Below, piece after piece: positions 43,027 to 52,410 of a stretch of 64,000 nt of DNA. How positions within the stretch are numbered: position 1 is the first letter of the stretch; each line of letters begins with the position of its first letter. The notes beneath the pieces were generated by a model. It was not told where the DNA came from and ran no database searches. It saw only the letters and a list, made by a program, of their open reading frames with translations. The position numbers and the translations under genes were made by a program. The DNA lies in the NCBI RefSeq assembly GCF_900110835.1, contig NZ_FOJG01000002.1, positions 248,001 to 312,000 on the forward strand. The letters run 5' to 3'. Source of the DNA: Chitinophaga arvensicola (GTDB lineage Bacteria; Bacteroidota; Bacteroidia; Chitinophagales; Chitinophagaceae).

Positions 43027-43932
43027 TTATGTACGGCCGGCCAGGCGGGAAGTCTCCGCAATCTCTTCATACAGCGCATGGATCAGGCCATCCGCCAGCC
43101 CTATTTTTGGTACATAGATTTCCGGCGTATCCGCCCAGCGCATAATATTGATGTAGATCAGGAGGGCGGGAACAATTACGTCGGCCCGGTCTTCCCGGAG
43201 GTTATACAGGTGTATACGTTCCTCTACGGTGAAGGCACTGAATTCCTTGTGGTAATCTTTCAGTGTATCCAGCGATAAAGGCTTGCCTTCCTTACGTTTG
43301 GAGAGAGAGAAGATTTTATTGATGTTACCACCGGAACCGATCGCAATCACGGGGCCGATGTTTTTGAGTTGTTGTTTAAGAAAATCCTTCAGCTGCTGCC
43401 AGTGGTTGTCTGTTACCTGCTGTTGCAGCAGCCGGATAGTGCCTATATTGAACGATTCTTTAAAGATCTGTCTGCCGGCGCTGAAGAGCGTGATCTCTGT
43501 GCTGCCGCCACCAACGTCGATGTACAGGTACGACTTGGTTTTATCCATGTTTTCAGCCACATGGTTTTCATAGATAAACGCTGCTTCTTCCTGTCCGGTA
43601 ATGATTTTGATATCGATACCGGTCAGCGTTTTTACTTCCTGCAGAATTTCGGTGCCGTTACTGGCGTCTCTCATGGCTGAGGTAGCGCAGGCTTTCAGGT
43701 ATTTTACTTCGTAAACGTCCAGCAGGTGTTTATATGCCTTGATTGTATTAACGAGATGCGAAGCCTTTTTAGGGGAGATCAACTGGTTGTTGAATACATC
43801 GAAACCGAGGCGTAGGGGTACTCTTACCAGGTTTAGTTTGGTAAAATCCATTACACCGGCACTATTGGGCGATGCTTCAGAAATGAGCAATCTGGCAGCA
43901 TTGGAGCCTATATCAATCGCAGCTAATTTCAT
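43027..43932 (-). CDS. Ppx/GppA phosphatase family protein (exopolyphosphatase)
   Basis: A 301-residue member of the ASKHA-fold Ppx/GppA family. The phosphate-binding segments are AAIDIGSNAARLLI at the N-terminus, LYIDVGGGSTEITLF near the middle and AIGSGGNINKI. It lacks the C-terminal HD domain of E. coli Ppx, like most short bacterial forms. It may hydrolyse polyphosphate or pppGpp. It lies 44 bp downstream of ppk1 on the same strand, which favours a polyphosphate role. Confidence 0.9.
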   Translation of the reverse strand: MKLAAIDIGSNAARLLISEASPNSAGVMDFTKLNLVRVPLRLGFDVFNNQLISPKKASHLVNTIKAYKHLLDVYEVKYLKACATSAMRDASNGTEILQEVKTLTGIDIKIITGQEEAAFIYENHVAENMDKTKSYLYIDVGGGSTEITLFSAGRQIFKESFNIGTIRLLQQQVTDNHWQQLKDFLKQQLKNIGPVIAIGSGGNINKIFSLSKRKEGKPLSLDTLKDYHKEFSAFTVEERIHLYNLREDRADVIVPALLIYINIMRWADTPEIYVPKIGLADGLIHALYEEIAETSRLAGRT

Positions 43933-43976
43933 CTTTCCGTCGTTAGTTCAATGGGCAAAAGTAAAACATTTTAAAG

Positions 43977-46124
43977 TTAATGGTATTGTTTTTCGTGCAG
44001 GTATTTATAGATCTCAATCTGAGTGCGTACTTTTTTATCCCCGTCTTTCCGGTACTGATTGGTTTGTTCATTATCCAGCACACGGGCTTTTACGTTGCCG
44101 CTCAGTTGGATATTCATAATATCGATCAGTTCTTGTCGTATAGCCGGATCCGTTATAGGTGCTGCGGCTTCCACCCGGTGATCCAGGTTACGTATCATCC
44201 AGTCGCAGGAAGCGATGTATACTTTTTCCTGTCCGCCGTGATGGAAAATAAACACGCGGGCATGTTCCAGGTATTCATCCACAATGCTGACTGCCGTGAT
44301 ATTTTTCTTCCATTTTTTATTCTCCGTATAGGCGCAACAGATACCCCTGATCACCATCTTTACGTCTACACCGGCTTTGGCAGCTTCGTACAGTTTGGCG
44401 ATAAGAACCGCATCAGACAGCGAGTTCATTTTAACGGTAATGGCGGCTTTCTTTTTGTGTTTGGCATTCTTTATTTCGCGGTCCATTAACCGGAGGAAAG
44501 TATCGCGCATGTTCAGTGGACTAACCGGCAACGTTTTACAGCCTTCCAGTATTTTGATATCATGCCGGGGAGTTTCCAGGTAGGAAAAGATCCGGTTCAT
44601 ATCTGCAATGATCGCACGGTTGGTGGTGAGCAGGCAGTGATCGCCGTATACACGGGCCGTTCTTTCATTCAGGTTACCGGTGCTGATAAAGCCGCACTGC
44701 AGGGTTTTGGTGCCAATCCTTTTTTTGATCACGCATAATTTGGCGTGGATCTTCATATTCGGAATACCCAGTAATACTTTTACGCCTTCTTCTTCCAGCC
44801 TTGATTTCCAGTCGAGATTGGCTGCTTCATCAAAGCGGGCGCGTAGTTCCAGCACCACAGTTACCTGTTTGCCGTTGCGTACCGCATTTACGAGTGCGTT
44901 CACGATCTTGGAATTACGGGCAAGCCTGTACGCTGTTATTTTGATGGAAGATACATTAGGATCAATGGCTGCTTCCCTTAACAGGTCGATTATAGTATCG
45001 AAGGAATGATAAGGGAAATGCAGCATTACATCCTGTTGCTGGATCACATGCATCACACTGGGGGCATTGAGAAACAGTGGATGGGTAAAGGTTTTACGGT
45101 GCAAATGCGGAGGAAAAATCGATTCGGGGAAATCCATAAAGTCTTTGAAATTATGGATCCGGGCGCCGGGAATGAGGTTGTCTTTTCCGGAAAGGCCTTG
45201 TCTGCGCATAAGATACTCCAGCAGCAGCGGATCGATATCCTTGTCATATACAAACCTTACCGGCTTGCCTTTGCGCCGGTCTTTCAGTCCTTTCTCAATC
45301 TGGTGAATAAGACTGTCAGAAATATCATTATCGATATCGAGTTCCGCATCACGGGTCACTTTGATGATGTGCGCGGAGAATTTATCGTATCCGAAGTAAG
45401 AAAATATATTGGGTAAACAGAAGCGTACCAGGTCTTCCAACAGAATGATATCATGTTCTCCCGGTTTGGAAGGAAGGATGATAAAGCGCGGAAGTACGGT
45501 GGTAGGTATTTCTATGAGTGCAAATTTTTGTCGTACGGAATTATCCTGCCGGGCTAGTACAATGGCCAGGTAAATAGATTTATCACGGAGGATGGGGAAC
45601 TGTTGTATGCTTTCAATCATCAGTGGGATGATGTTGGTGCGTACCTGTTCGTTGAAGTAATTCAGTACAAATTTCTGTTGTTCCTTATTCAGTTGTTTTT
45701 CTGTCCTGAGAAAAATATGCTGGGCCTCCATTTCGGTGGCAATGTCTTTCCATACCAGGTCAAACTCGCGCTGTTGCTCAATTACACGGGTCTGAATTTC
45801 ATCGAGTATCTTATCCGGATTTTCTTCGAGGTGCATTTTGCCGGCTTTCCCGAAAGACATCATCCGTTTGAGGGTGGCTACACGGACCCTGAAAAATTCA
45901 TCGAGGTTATTGGAGAAGATGCCTAAAAAGCGGATACGTTCGTGGAGGGGAACGGTTTTATCGGAAGCTTCCTGTAGCACCCTGGCGTTGAAGGACAGCC
46001 AGCTGATATCTCTGGCGATCATTTTTTTCTTCTCTGGGAGGGGCTTCTTCCTGGTTGTTTTCTTTGGAATTATTGCTTCGGGTACTGTCATAATATCAAG
46101 GTTCTCACCATTCGGCAAACGCAT
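43977..46124 (-). CDS. ppk1: Polyphosphate kinase 1
   Basis: A 715-residue PPK1, which reversibly builds polyphosphate from ATP at the membrane. The N-terminal ISWLSFNARVLQEA and the phospholipase-D-like C-terminal domains are clear, with ELRARFDEAANLDW, GIPNMKIHAKLCVIKK (the conserved phosphorylatable-histidine region) and RNLDHRVEAAAPI. An in-frame Met 11 codons downstream (46091) is an alternative start before a basic KKTTRKKPLPEKKK stretch. It forms an operon with the Ppx-type gene, so synthesis and breakdown are co-encoded. Confidence 0.95.
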   Translation of the reverse strand: MRLPNGENLDIMTVPEAIIPKKTTRKKPLPEKKKMIARDISWLSFNARVLQEASDKTVPLHERIRFLGIFSNNLDEFFRVRVATLKRMMSFGKAGKMHLEENPDKILDEIQTRVIEQQREFDLVWKDIATEMEAQHIFLRTEKQLNKEQQKFVLNYFNEQVRTNIIPLMIESIQQFPILRDKSIYLAIVLARQDNSVRQKFALIEIPTTVLPRFIILPSKPGEHDIILLEDLVRFCLPNIFSYFGYDKFSAHIIKVTRDAELDIDNDISDSLIHQIEKGLKDRRKGKPVRFVYDKDIDPLLLEYLMRRQGLSGKDNLIPGARIHNFKDFMDFPESIFPPHLHRKTFTHPLFLNAPSVMHVIQQQDVMLHFPYHSFDTIIDLLREAAIDPNVSSIKITAYRLARNSKIVNALVNAVRNGKQVTVVLELRARFDEAANLDWKSRLEEEGVKVLLGIPNMKIHAKLCVIKKRIGTKTLQCGFISTGNLNERTARVYGDHCLLTTNRAIIADMNRIFSYLETPRHDIKILEGCKTLPVSPLNMRDTFLRLMDREIKNAKHKKKAAITVKMNSLSDAVLIAKLYEAAKAGVDVKMVIRGICCAYTENKKWKKNITAVSIVDEYLEHARVFIFHHGGQEKVYIASCDWMIRNLDHRVEAAAPITDPAIRQELIDIMNIQLSGNVKARVLDNEQTNQYRKDGDKKVRTQIEIYKYLHEKQYH

Positions 46125-46242
46125 ACAAACTTATTTACATTCAAAAAATTCACATCATCTAAACTACGATGATACAGCTTTCGCTTTAATTGGAGTATTA
46201 AATTAAAGTTAAAGAAAATGGGGGAGAAGTGAGCGGGGAAAA

Positions 46243-46275
46243 TTGTTTTACACCGGGGGAGCCGGTGTAAAACAA
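46243..46275 (-). terminator. Perfect 14-bp stem after the flippase-like gene
   Basis: TTGTTTTACACCGG (46243-46256) and CCGGTGTAAAACAA (46262-46275) are exact complements around GGGAG. On the reverse strand TTTT follows. It separates the pan/flippase unit from ppk1. Confidence 0.75.
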
Positions 46276-46282
46276 GGTTATA

Positions 46283-47305
46283 TTAACGCGTAGCCGGGAG
46301 GGCTTCGGTTTTCTTTTTATTGTAAATGGGTAATGCGATCAGGCTGATAAAGCCAAGCAGGATCACAAGTACGGTTTGTGCTACCCAGATGATCCAGCCG
46401 AAGGCAAATCCGATGGCCAGCGGAATACCGTACAGTTGCAGCGATTTCTGCACCAGGGGCTGATAAGCGCCGATACCACCGGGGGTAACGATCATGCCTA
46501 CACTGCCGATCATGAGTACGGCCAATGCGGCGCTGATACCCAGGTGACTGGTTTCTGTAAGACAGAAAAAGCCGATGTAAACCTGCGACAGGTAGCAGGA
46601 CCAGATCAGCACGGTGTGCACGAGGAACCAGCCTTTCTTTTCCATTTTACCGATGGAAAGAATGCCTTCCATAATACCTCTGGCGAGATTTTTAATAGTG
46701 ATGGCTACTTTGGATCTGGCAAATTTTTTCAGGAGCCAGCCCAGGATCAGCAGCACAACAGCAAGGATGGCAATACCAATGAGCAACTGCATTCCATTGG
46801 CATGGGCTACTTTATTGGATATAGGAACGAAGATCGATTCGTTGACGTAAGTGCCCAGCACATCCAGTTGGGTAAGGACTGTGAGGGCCATGAGCAGGAG
46901 GAGGCAAACCATATCTACCGCGCGTTCTGCAATCATGGTACCTACGAGTTTATCGGCGGGTACTTTTTCGTATTGCGCCAGGATGCCGCAGCGGGTTACT
47001 TCTCCCAACCGGGGTACTGCCAGGTTGGCCAGGTAGCCGACCATTACCGCAAAAAAAGTATTCAGGGTAGTGGGTTGGTGGCCCAGTGGTTTCATGAGCA
47101 GTTTCCACCGGATAGCCCTGAACCAGTGACTGGCAATACCAATAGTCATAGTAGGTATCAGCAGCCAGTAGTTGGCTTTGCGGAACGCATCGTTGATCTG
47201 CGTCCACTGTTCCGTGGTGATATCTTTAGTGAAAAGCCATATCAACAGCACTCCTATGCCAAAAAAGCAAATAAACTTAATGACGTTCTTAAGCATTTTG
47301 GGCAT
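46283..47305 (-). CDS. LPG-synthase-TM / UPF0104 family membrane protein
   Basis: A 340-residue integral membrane protein of the lysylphosphatidylglycerol synthase transmembrane family (flippase-like UPF0104). About eight helices are present, with SHWFRAIRWKLLMKPLGHQP, NLAVPRLGEVTRCGILAQYEKVP and the late TPGGIGAYQPLVQKSL segments typical of the family. The soluble synthase domain is absent, so it is likely a lipid- or precursor-handling membrane protein of unknown substrate. It lies 44 bp downstream of panD, so co-transcription with panC-panD is likely. Confidence 0.87.
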   Translation of the reverse strand: MPKMLKNVIKFICFFGIGVLLIWLFTKDITTEQWTQINDAFRKANYWLLIPTMTIGIASHWFRAIRWKLLMKPLGHQPTTLNTFFAVMVGYLANLAVPRLGEVTRCGILAQYEKVPADKLVGTMIAERAVDMVCLLLLMALTVLTQLDVLGTYVNESIFVPISNKVAHANGMQLLIGIAILAVVLLILGWLLKKFARSKVAITIKNLARGIMEGILSIGKMEKKGWFLVHTVLIWSCYLSQVYIGFFCLTETSHLGISAALAVLMIGSVGMIVTPGGIGAYQPLVQKSLQLYGIPLAIGFAFGWIIWVAQTVLVILLGFISLIALPIYNKKKTEALPATR

Positions 47306-47349
47306 GATCCAAAGTTGTTTTTAGGGCGTTTATAAATCAGTATACGGGC

Positions 47350-47694
47350 TTACAGTTTATTCCCTTCTTTCGGGAAAATGGCAACAGGTGTATATTTTTT
47401 TGCTTCTTCAAAATCCATGGTAGCATAGGAGATAATGATCACTACATCACCTGGGGCAACAAGACGGGCAGCGGGGCCATTCATACAGATTACACCGGAG
47501 GCACGTTTCCCTTTGATCACGTAGGTTTCCAGGCGTTCTCCGTTATTTACGTTCAATACCTGCACTTTTTCGTACTCAATTAAACCAGCGGCGTCCATCA
47601 GGTCTTCATCAATCGTAATACTTCCAACGTATTGCAGATTGGCTTCCGTTACAACCGCGCGGTGAATCTTACACTTTAAAATTTCGATTTGCAT
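47350..47694 (-). CDS. panD: Aspartate 1-decarboxylase
   Basis: A 114-residue pyruvoyl enzyme that makes beta-alanine from aspartate for pantothenate. The self-cleavage site Gly24-Ser25 is seen in LQYVGSITID. GERLETYVIKGKRASGVICMNGPAARL and DVVIIISYA are typical. Length is normal. It lies 119 bp downstream of panC with a hairpin between. Confidence 0.96.
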   Translation of the reverse strand: MQIEILKCKIHRAVVTEANLQYVGSITIDEDLMDAAGLIEYEKVQVLNVNNGERLETYVIKGKRASGVICMNGPAARLVAPGDVVIIISYATMDFEEAKKYTPVAIFPKEGNKL

Positions 47695-47761
47695 AATTTA
47701 TACTGGCTTAGCGCTATAAAAAGAGCGTTTGCAAAGCTAGGGAAAAAATATGGAAGATCGA

Positions 47762-47804
47762 ACAAGGGATGCAGCAGTAATGCAGTATGCGTTGCATCCC
47801 TTGT
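47762..47804. repeat. Perfect 12-bp stem between panC and panD
   Basis: ACAAGGGATGCA (47762-47773) and TGCATCCCTTGT (47793-47804) are exact complements with a 19-nt loop. It starts 10 bp beyond the panC stop on the reverse strand and has no following T run. It could be a processing or stability element rather than a full terminator. Confidence 0.6.
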
Positions 47805-47813
47805 CCGCCGGGC

Positions 47814-48677
47814 TTACAGGCTTCCCTGGAGGATCATATTATCGATGAGACGGACACCGTCCAGCCATGCGGCAACAGCCGCAACAACGGTGGTATTTCC
47901 GGGCGGCTGATCGAGGTGGAGGAGGGTATCATTATCTACCTGGAGAATGTCTACGTATTCGGGTTCAAAGCCCTGTTTTTTGAGGGCGTCGAATGCCTCA
48001 TGGGCGCCTTCCATAAAATGAAGGCCTTTGCCAAAATTGTTTTTGATATGCAGGAGGGCCTGGTAAATGGCCACGGCTTTTTTCCTGGCGGCGGGAGAGA
48101 GCCTGGCATTGCGGCTGCTCATGGCAAGACCGTCGCTTTCTCTTTCGGTTGGGCAAACGACCAGCTTTACCGGAGAATGGGTCACAAAAAGCAGCCGGCG
48201 GATGATAAGGCATTGCTGCAGATCTTTTTGTCCCATAAAAAGCTGGTCAGGTTGCACAATATCCAGTAACTTGTGTACAATACGACCCACGCCCTGAAAA
48301 TGCCCGGGGCGAAATTTACCTTCAAGGATGGTTTCCAGGTCGCCAAAGTCGTAATGCAGGTCACTTTCCAATCCTTCCGGGTACATTTCCTCTACGGATG
48401 GTAAAAAGAGTATATCTGTTGACGCATTATTTAATTTTTTTATATCCTCTTCAATAGTGATGGGATATTTTTCAAAATCTTTTGGATCATTAAACTGAGT
48501 TGGATTGACAAAGATGCTGCAAACGACCACGTCATTTTCCTGCCTGGCCGCCTGAATAAGTGACAGGTGCCCGGCATGGAGGGCTCCCATAGTGGGCACA
48601 AAACCAATGCTTTTGTTGCTTTTTCTTACCAGGTCCAGGTGCTTCTTCAGGTCCGTGCTGCGCTTAAATAGATACAT
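47814..48677 (-). CDS. panC: Pantoate--beta-alanine ligase
   Basis: A 287-residue PanC that joins pantoate and beta-alanine using ATP. Nucleotidyltransferase motifs are GFVPTMGALHAGHLSLI near residue 30, VSIFVNPTQFNDPKDFEKYP, and LFMGQKDLQQCLIIRR, with the KMSKS-like region at MSSRNARL. It is the first gene of the panC-panD-flippase unit and is divergent from a starch-synthase-like gene across 110 bp. That spacer carries a forward TAATTTTG box at 48739-48746. Confidence 0.96.
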   Translation of the reverse strand: MYLFKRSTDLKKHLDLVRKSNKSIGFVPTMGALHAGHLSLIQAARQENDVVVCSIFVNPTQFNDPKDFEKYPITIEEDIKKLNNASTDILFLPSVEEMYPEGLESDLHYDFGDLETILEGKFRPGHFQGVGRIVHKLLDIVQPDQLFMGQKDLQQCLIIRRLLFVTHSPVKLVVCPTERESDGLAMSSRNARLSPAARKKAVAIYQALLHIKNNFGKGLHFMEGAHEAFDALKKQGFEPEYVDILQVDNDTLLHLDQPPGNTTVVAAVAAWLDGVRLIDNMILQGSL

Positions 48678-48787
48678 AAATCATTGCTTAAAAGGATGTT
48701 AAAACTGACAGATTGGCCAATATTCCGTAAAAAATCCGTAATTTTGCAAGCCAAATTAAAAATTACTGCATTAATAATCAGCGTTAA

Positions 48788-49606
48788 ATGTCCACAAAGA
48801 AAAGAATTCTTTTTATTGCCCAAGAGATGTCGCCGTACCTGGAATTGAGTGATTACGCGGCAATGGTCAATAAAATGGCAATTAAGTCCAATGAGGCTGG
48901 CCTGGAAGTGAGAGTGATCATGCCTAGATTTGGAATTATTAATGAGAGAAGACACCGTTTGCACGAGGTCGTAAGATTGTCGGGAATCAACATTGTGATC
49001 GACGGGGATGATTATCCGTTGATTATCAAGGTAGCTTCTCTTCCTAACGCCCGGCTGCAGGTTTACTTCCTGGATAATGAAGATTATTTTAAGCGTAAAA
49101 CTGTATTTGCCGACGAAAATGAAGAGTTTTTCGACGACAATGCAGCTAGAGCTGTCTTCTTTTGTAAAGGAGCCCTGGAAACGGTCAAGAAGTTCGGATG
49201 GCCTCCCGACATTATCCATTGTAGTGGCTGGATGACCTCTCTGATACCCATGTATCTGAAAACGGCCTATAAAAAGGAGCCGGTTTTTGCCAATTCAAAG
49301 ATTATTTACTCCCTGACTCCCAATACGTTCAAAGAAAAGTTAGGCACTACCTTTGTTAAGAAGGCCACGATCAGCAACCAGATCAAAGAAAAGGATATGG
49401 AGCTGTTCAAGGAAGGTACCAACACTGCATTGAACCGGGGAGCTGCAAAATACGCGGACGCGGTTGTACTGGCCGGTGATAAACTGGAAAAGAAAGTGGT
49501 GGATGAAGTAAAAGCAGAAAAAGGTAAGATCATTTTGCCTTTTAAGAAAGAAAACGACGATCTTGGTGATTACCTCCAATTGTATAACCAATTGCTGGGT
49601 AAGTAG
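48788..49606 (+). CDS. Reduced glycogen/starch synthase-like protein (GT5 N-domain only)
   Basis: A 272-residue protein matching only the N-terminal Rossmann half of GT5 glycogen/starch synthases. RILFIAQEMSPYLE starts like the family, VRVIMPRFG follows, and PDIIHCSGWMTSLIPMYLKT matches the PDVVHCHDW region. The ADP-glucose motif KxGGL is absent (LELSDYAAM stands there) and the C-terminal GT-B domain is missing. Glycogen synthase activity is therefore doubtful. Such short proteins recur in Bacteroidetes next to panC, to my memory. It heads a forward run with DUF4270 and metK. Confidence 0.8.
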   Translation: MSTKKRILFIAQEMSPYLELSDYAAMVNKMAIKSNEAGLEVRVIMPRFGIINERRHRLHEVVRLSGINIVIDGDDYPLIIKVASLPNARLQVYFLDNEDYFKRKTVFADENEEFFDDNAARAVFFCKGALETVKKFGWPPDIIHCSGWMTSLIPMYLKTAYKKEPVFANSKIIYSLTPNTFKEKLGTTFVKKATISNQIKEKDMELFKEGTNTALNRGAAKYADAVVLAGDKLEKKVVDEVKAEKGKIILPFKKENDDLGDYLQLYNQLLGK

Positions 49607-49659
49607 CTATTAAAAGCATGTTCGGGCAGTTAAACCAATACTCACTAACAACATAACGC

Positions 49660-51027
49660 GTGAAGATCAATTTCAGGAACCTTAGCTTCTTAGCTACCTA
49701 TATTACTCTACTGTACGGAGCAACCGGCTGTAACAAATCCACTATCCTGGGAAGTGGCCTGATCCCTCCGGGAGATTTTGTAAATGCCCAGGATACAGTC
49801 ATCAACGGTATTATTGCCAATAATATCCTCCGGTATGATTCCTCTATTTTAAACGGCCGTAATGCCTACAATAAAATACTGGGATCTATTACGACCGACC
49901 CTGTTTTTGGGAGAACTCACGCATTCGTATACACGCAGGTATCTATACCCAAAAGCGCCTTTACCTTTGACGGGGTAGGGCAAACACTCGATTCTGTGGT
50001 ATTGTCGCTCAGTTACAGTGGCTATACCGGAGATTCTTCCGCACCGCAAACCTTCAGGGTATACCGGATGGCGGAAACCAATTTTAATATCGATTCCAAT
50101 TACGCTTATAACAAAACACTGGCACATACGCCGGAAGTACTGGGTACGGTAACGGTTACACCATTATCGCTCCGTGATTCTGTGAGTGTATATGGCACCA
50201 AGGAAACTGCCCAGCTGCGTATCCGTCTGAGTAATGCTTTTGGCCAGGAACTCCTCAACCAGAAGTCGGATGGTGCATTTGCTACAGATTCGGCTTTCCG
50301 TGCGTATCTGAAAGGATTTGCGATTGTACCGGATACCAATCTTGGTACCAACAGGAACATGATTTATCTGAACCTGGCAAATTCCAATACGAAACTGACA
50401 GTGTTCTACAAGAACTCTACAGACGATTCACTGCGTGCTACGATGGCGTTTGATCAGTATGCAAGTGCGCATGCCAATTACTTTACCCGTAATTATAACG
50501 GCTCTCAGGCCTCCCGGTTTATCAATACCAATAACCCGGCGGGAGACAGTATCCTGTTCCTGAATGCCGCGCCTGGCCTGTATACCAAGCTTACTATTCC
50601 AGGATTGGAAAACTTCCCAAATGTGCTGATCAATAAAGCGGAACTGGTGATTACACAAATAACCTCCGGTGCAAGTGATATGAATAATATTTTTATTGAA
50701 CCAGGAAGCTTATCTTTACGGCAATATGCAAATACGGCCAACGATTCCACCAAGTTGCCGGCAGACTATTACGTAACAGGAGGAGGAGCTTCTTATTTCG
50801 GGGCCAGCCGTCAGGTAATTACCAATTTTGGAGGAGTACAGATTGTTCAGTACACCTTTAACCTTGCCAATACCATGCAGCGCTTTATCAAAAAGCTGGA
50901 TGTTAATAATGGTTTCAAACTGGAAGGTTATTCTCCTCTTTACATGGATGTAAATCGTGTGAAAGTCGGCGGAAGCAACCTGTCGCAGTACAATGTTAAA
51001 CTAAGAATTATTTACACTAAACCATAA
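49660..51027 (+). CDS. DUF4270 lipoprotein
   Basis: A 455-residue DUF4270 protein, a Bacteroidetes surface or periplasmic beta-rich family of unknown function. It has a signal sequence with likely lipidated Cys in YGATGCNKSTILGSGLIPPGD. Typical segments are LGSITTDPVFGRTHAFVYTQV and LDSVVLSLSYSGYTGD. The start codon is GTG at 49660. It sits 53 bp after the starch-synthase-like gene and 21 bp before metK, so the three may be co-transcribed. Confidence 0.85.
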   Translation: MKINFRNLSFLATYITLLYGATGCNKSTILGSGLIPPGDFVNAQDTVINGIIANNILRYDSSILNGRNAYNKILGSITTDPVFGRTHAFVYTQVSIPKSAFTFDGVGQTLDSVVLSLSYSGYTGDSSAPQTFRVYRMAETNFNIDSNYAYNKTLAHTPEVLGTVTVTPLSLRDSVSVYGTKETAQLRIRLSNAFGQELLNQKSDGAFATDSAFRAYLKGFAIVPDTNLGTNRNMIYLNLANSNTKLTVFYKNSTDDSLRATMAFDQYASAHANYFTRNYNGSQASRFINTNNPAGDSILFLNAAPGLYTKLTIPGLENFPNVLINKAELVITQITSGASDMNNIFIEPGSLSLRQYANTANDSTKLPADYYVTGGGASYFGASRQVITNFGGVQIVQYTFNLANTMQRFIKKLDVNNGFKLEGYSPLYMDVNRVKVGGSNLSQYNVKLRIIYTKP

Positions 51028-51048
51028 AACTACTAATCCCAGTTTTTT

Positions 51049-52305
51049 ATGCCTTATTTATTTACGTCCGAATCCGTTTCAGAAGGACATCCCGATAAAG
51101 TAGCTGATCAGATCTCTGACGCTTTGATCGATAACTTTCTGGCTTATGATGCATCATCCAAAGTCGCTTGCGAAACACTCGTAACAACCGGCCAGGTAGT
51201 TTTGGCAGGTGAAGTGAAATCAGAAGCTTACCTCGACGTACAGGACATTGCCAGAGAAGTAATCCGCAAGATTGGTTATACCAAGAGCGAGTACATGTTC
51301 GAAGCAAATTCCTGTGGTATTCTGTCTGCGATCCATGAACAATCTCCGGATATCAACCAGGGTGTTGATCGTAAATCTCCGGAAGAGCAGGGAGCAGGTG
51401 ATCAGGGTATGATGTTTGGTTACGCGACCCGCGAAACTGAAAACTACATGCCACTGGCACTGGATCTGGCGCATAAACTGCTGCTGGAACTGGCTGTACT
51501 CCGTCGTGAAAATAAAGAAATCAAGTACCTGCGTCCGGATGCAAAATCCCAGGTAACTATTGAATATTCCGATGATAACAAGCCAGTGAGAATCGATTCT
51601 ATCGTGATCTCTACCCAGCATGATGATTTCGATCAGGATGAAGCAATGCTGGCAAAGATCAAGGAAGATATGATCAATATCCTGATCCCACGCGTAAAAG
51701 CACAGTTGAAGCCTGAGCTGCAAAAACTGTTCGAAGGTTTTGATATCAATCACCACATCAACCCAACCGGTAAATTTGTAATCGGTGGTCCTCACGGTGA
51801 TACCGGGTTAACCGGCCGTAAGATCATCGTAGATACCTACGGTGGTAAAGGTGCACACGGTGGTGGTGCTTTCTCCGGAAAAGATCCTTCCAAAGTAGAC
51901 CGCTCTGCAGCCTACGCTACCCGTCACATTGCGAAAAACCTGGTAGCTGCCGGTGTTTGCGACGAAGTACTGGTACAGGTATCTTATGCAATCGGTGTGG
52001 CAAAACCATGTGGTATCTATGTAAATACCAATGGTACTTCCAAAGTGAAACTGAATGATGGCGAAATTGCAAAGAAAATTGAAGAAATCTTTGACCTGCG
52101 TCCTTATGCGATCGAGCAAAGATTAAAACTGCGCAATCCTATCTACAGTGAAACAGCTGCTTATGGTCACATGGGCCGCGAACCTAAAGTTGTTACCAAG
52201 GTATTCAACAAAGGAAAGAAACATGAGAAGAGCGTAGAAGTGGAACTGTTTACCTGGGAGAAACTGGATTACGTTGATAAAGTAAAAGCCGCTTTCCAAT
52301 TATAG
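51049..52305 (+). CDS. metK: S-adenosylmethionine synthetase
   Basis: A 418-residue MetK that makes S-adenosylmethionine from methionine and ATP. Signatures are FTSESVSEGHPDKVADQIS at the start, GAGDQGMMFGYA, and the P-loop GGKGAHGGGAFSGKDPSK with VDRSAAYATR. Length is slightly longer than the E. coli enzyme, as in other Bacteroidetes. A clear terminator follows. No SAM riboswitch is seen upstream. Confidence 0.97.
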   Translation: MPYLFTSESVSEGHPDKVADQISDALIDNFLAYDASSKVACETLVTTGQVVLAGEVKSEAYLDVQDIAREVIRKIGYTKSEYMFEANSCGILSAIHEQSPDINQGVDRKSPEEQGAGDQGMMFGYATRETENYMPLALDLAHKLLLELAVLRRENKEIKYLRPDAKSQVTIEYSDDNKPVRIDSIVISTQHDDFDQDEAMLAKIKEDMINILIPRVKAQLKPELQKLFEGFDINHHINPTGKFVIGGPHGDTGLTGRKIIVDTYGGKGAHGGGAFSGKDPSKVDRSAAYATRHIAKNLVAAGVCDEVLVQVSYAIGVAKPCGIYVNTNGTSKVKLNDGEIAKKIEEIFDLRPYAIEQRLKLRNPIYSETAAYGHMGREPKVVTKVFNKGKKHEKSVEVELFTWEKLDYVDKVKAAFQL

Positions 52306-52327
52306 GATCAGCAGCGAATAAATATTG

Positions 52328-52358
52328 AAAAGCTCCGGAATATTTTCCGGGGCTTTTT
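52328..52358 (+). terminator. Terminator after metK
   Basis: AAAAGCTCCGGAA pairs with TTCCGGGGCTTTT around TAT, with a T-rich run following. Confidence 0.8.
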
Positions 52359-52410
52359 ATTTTAACGCCCTTCTGCTATCTTGCCCTTCATTTCAGATGC
52401 CCTTGATCCC

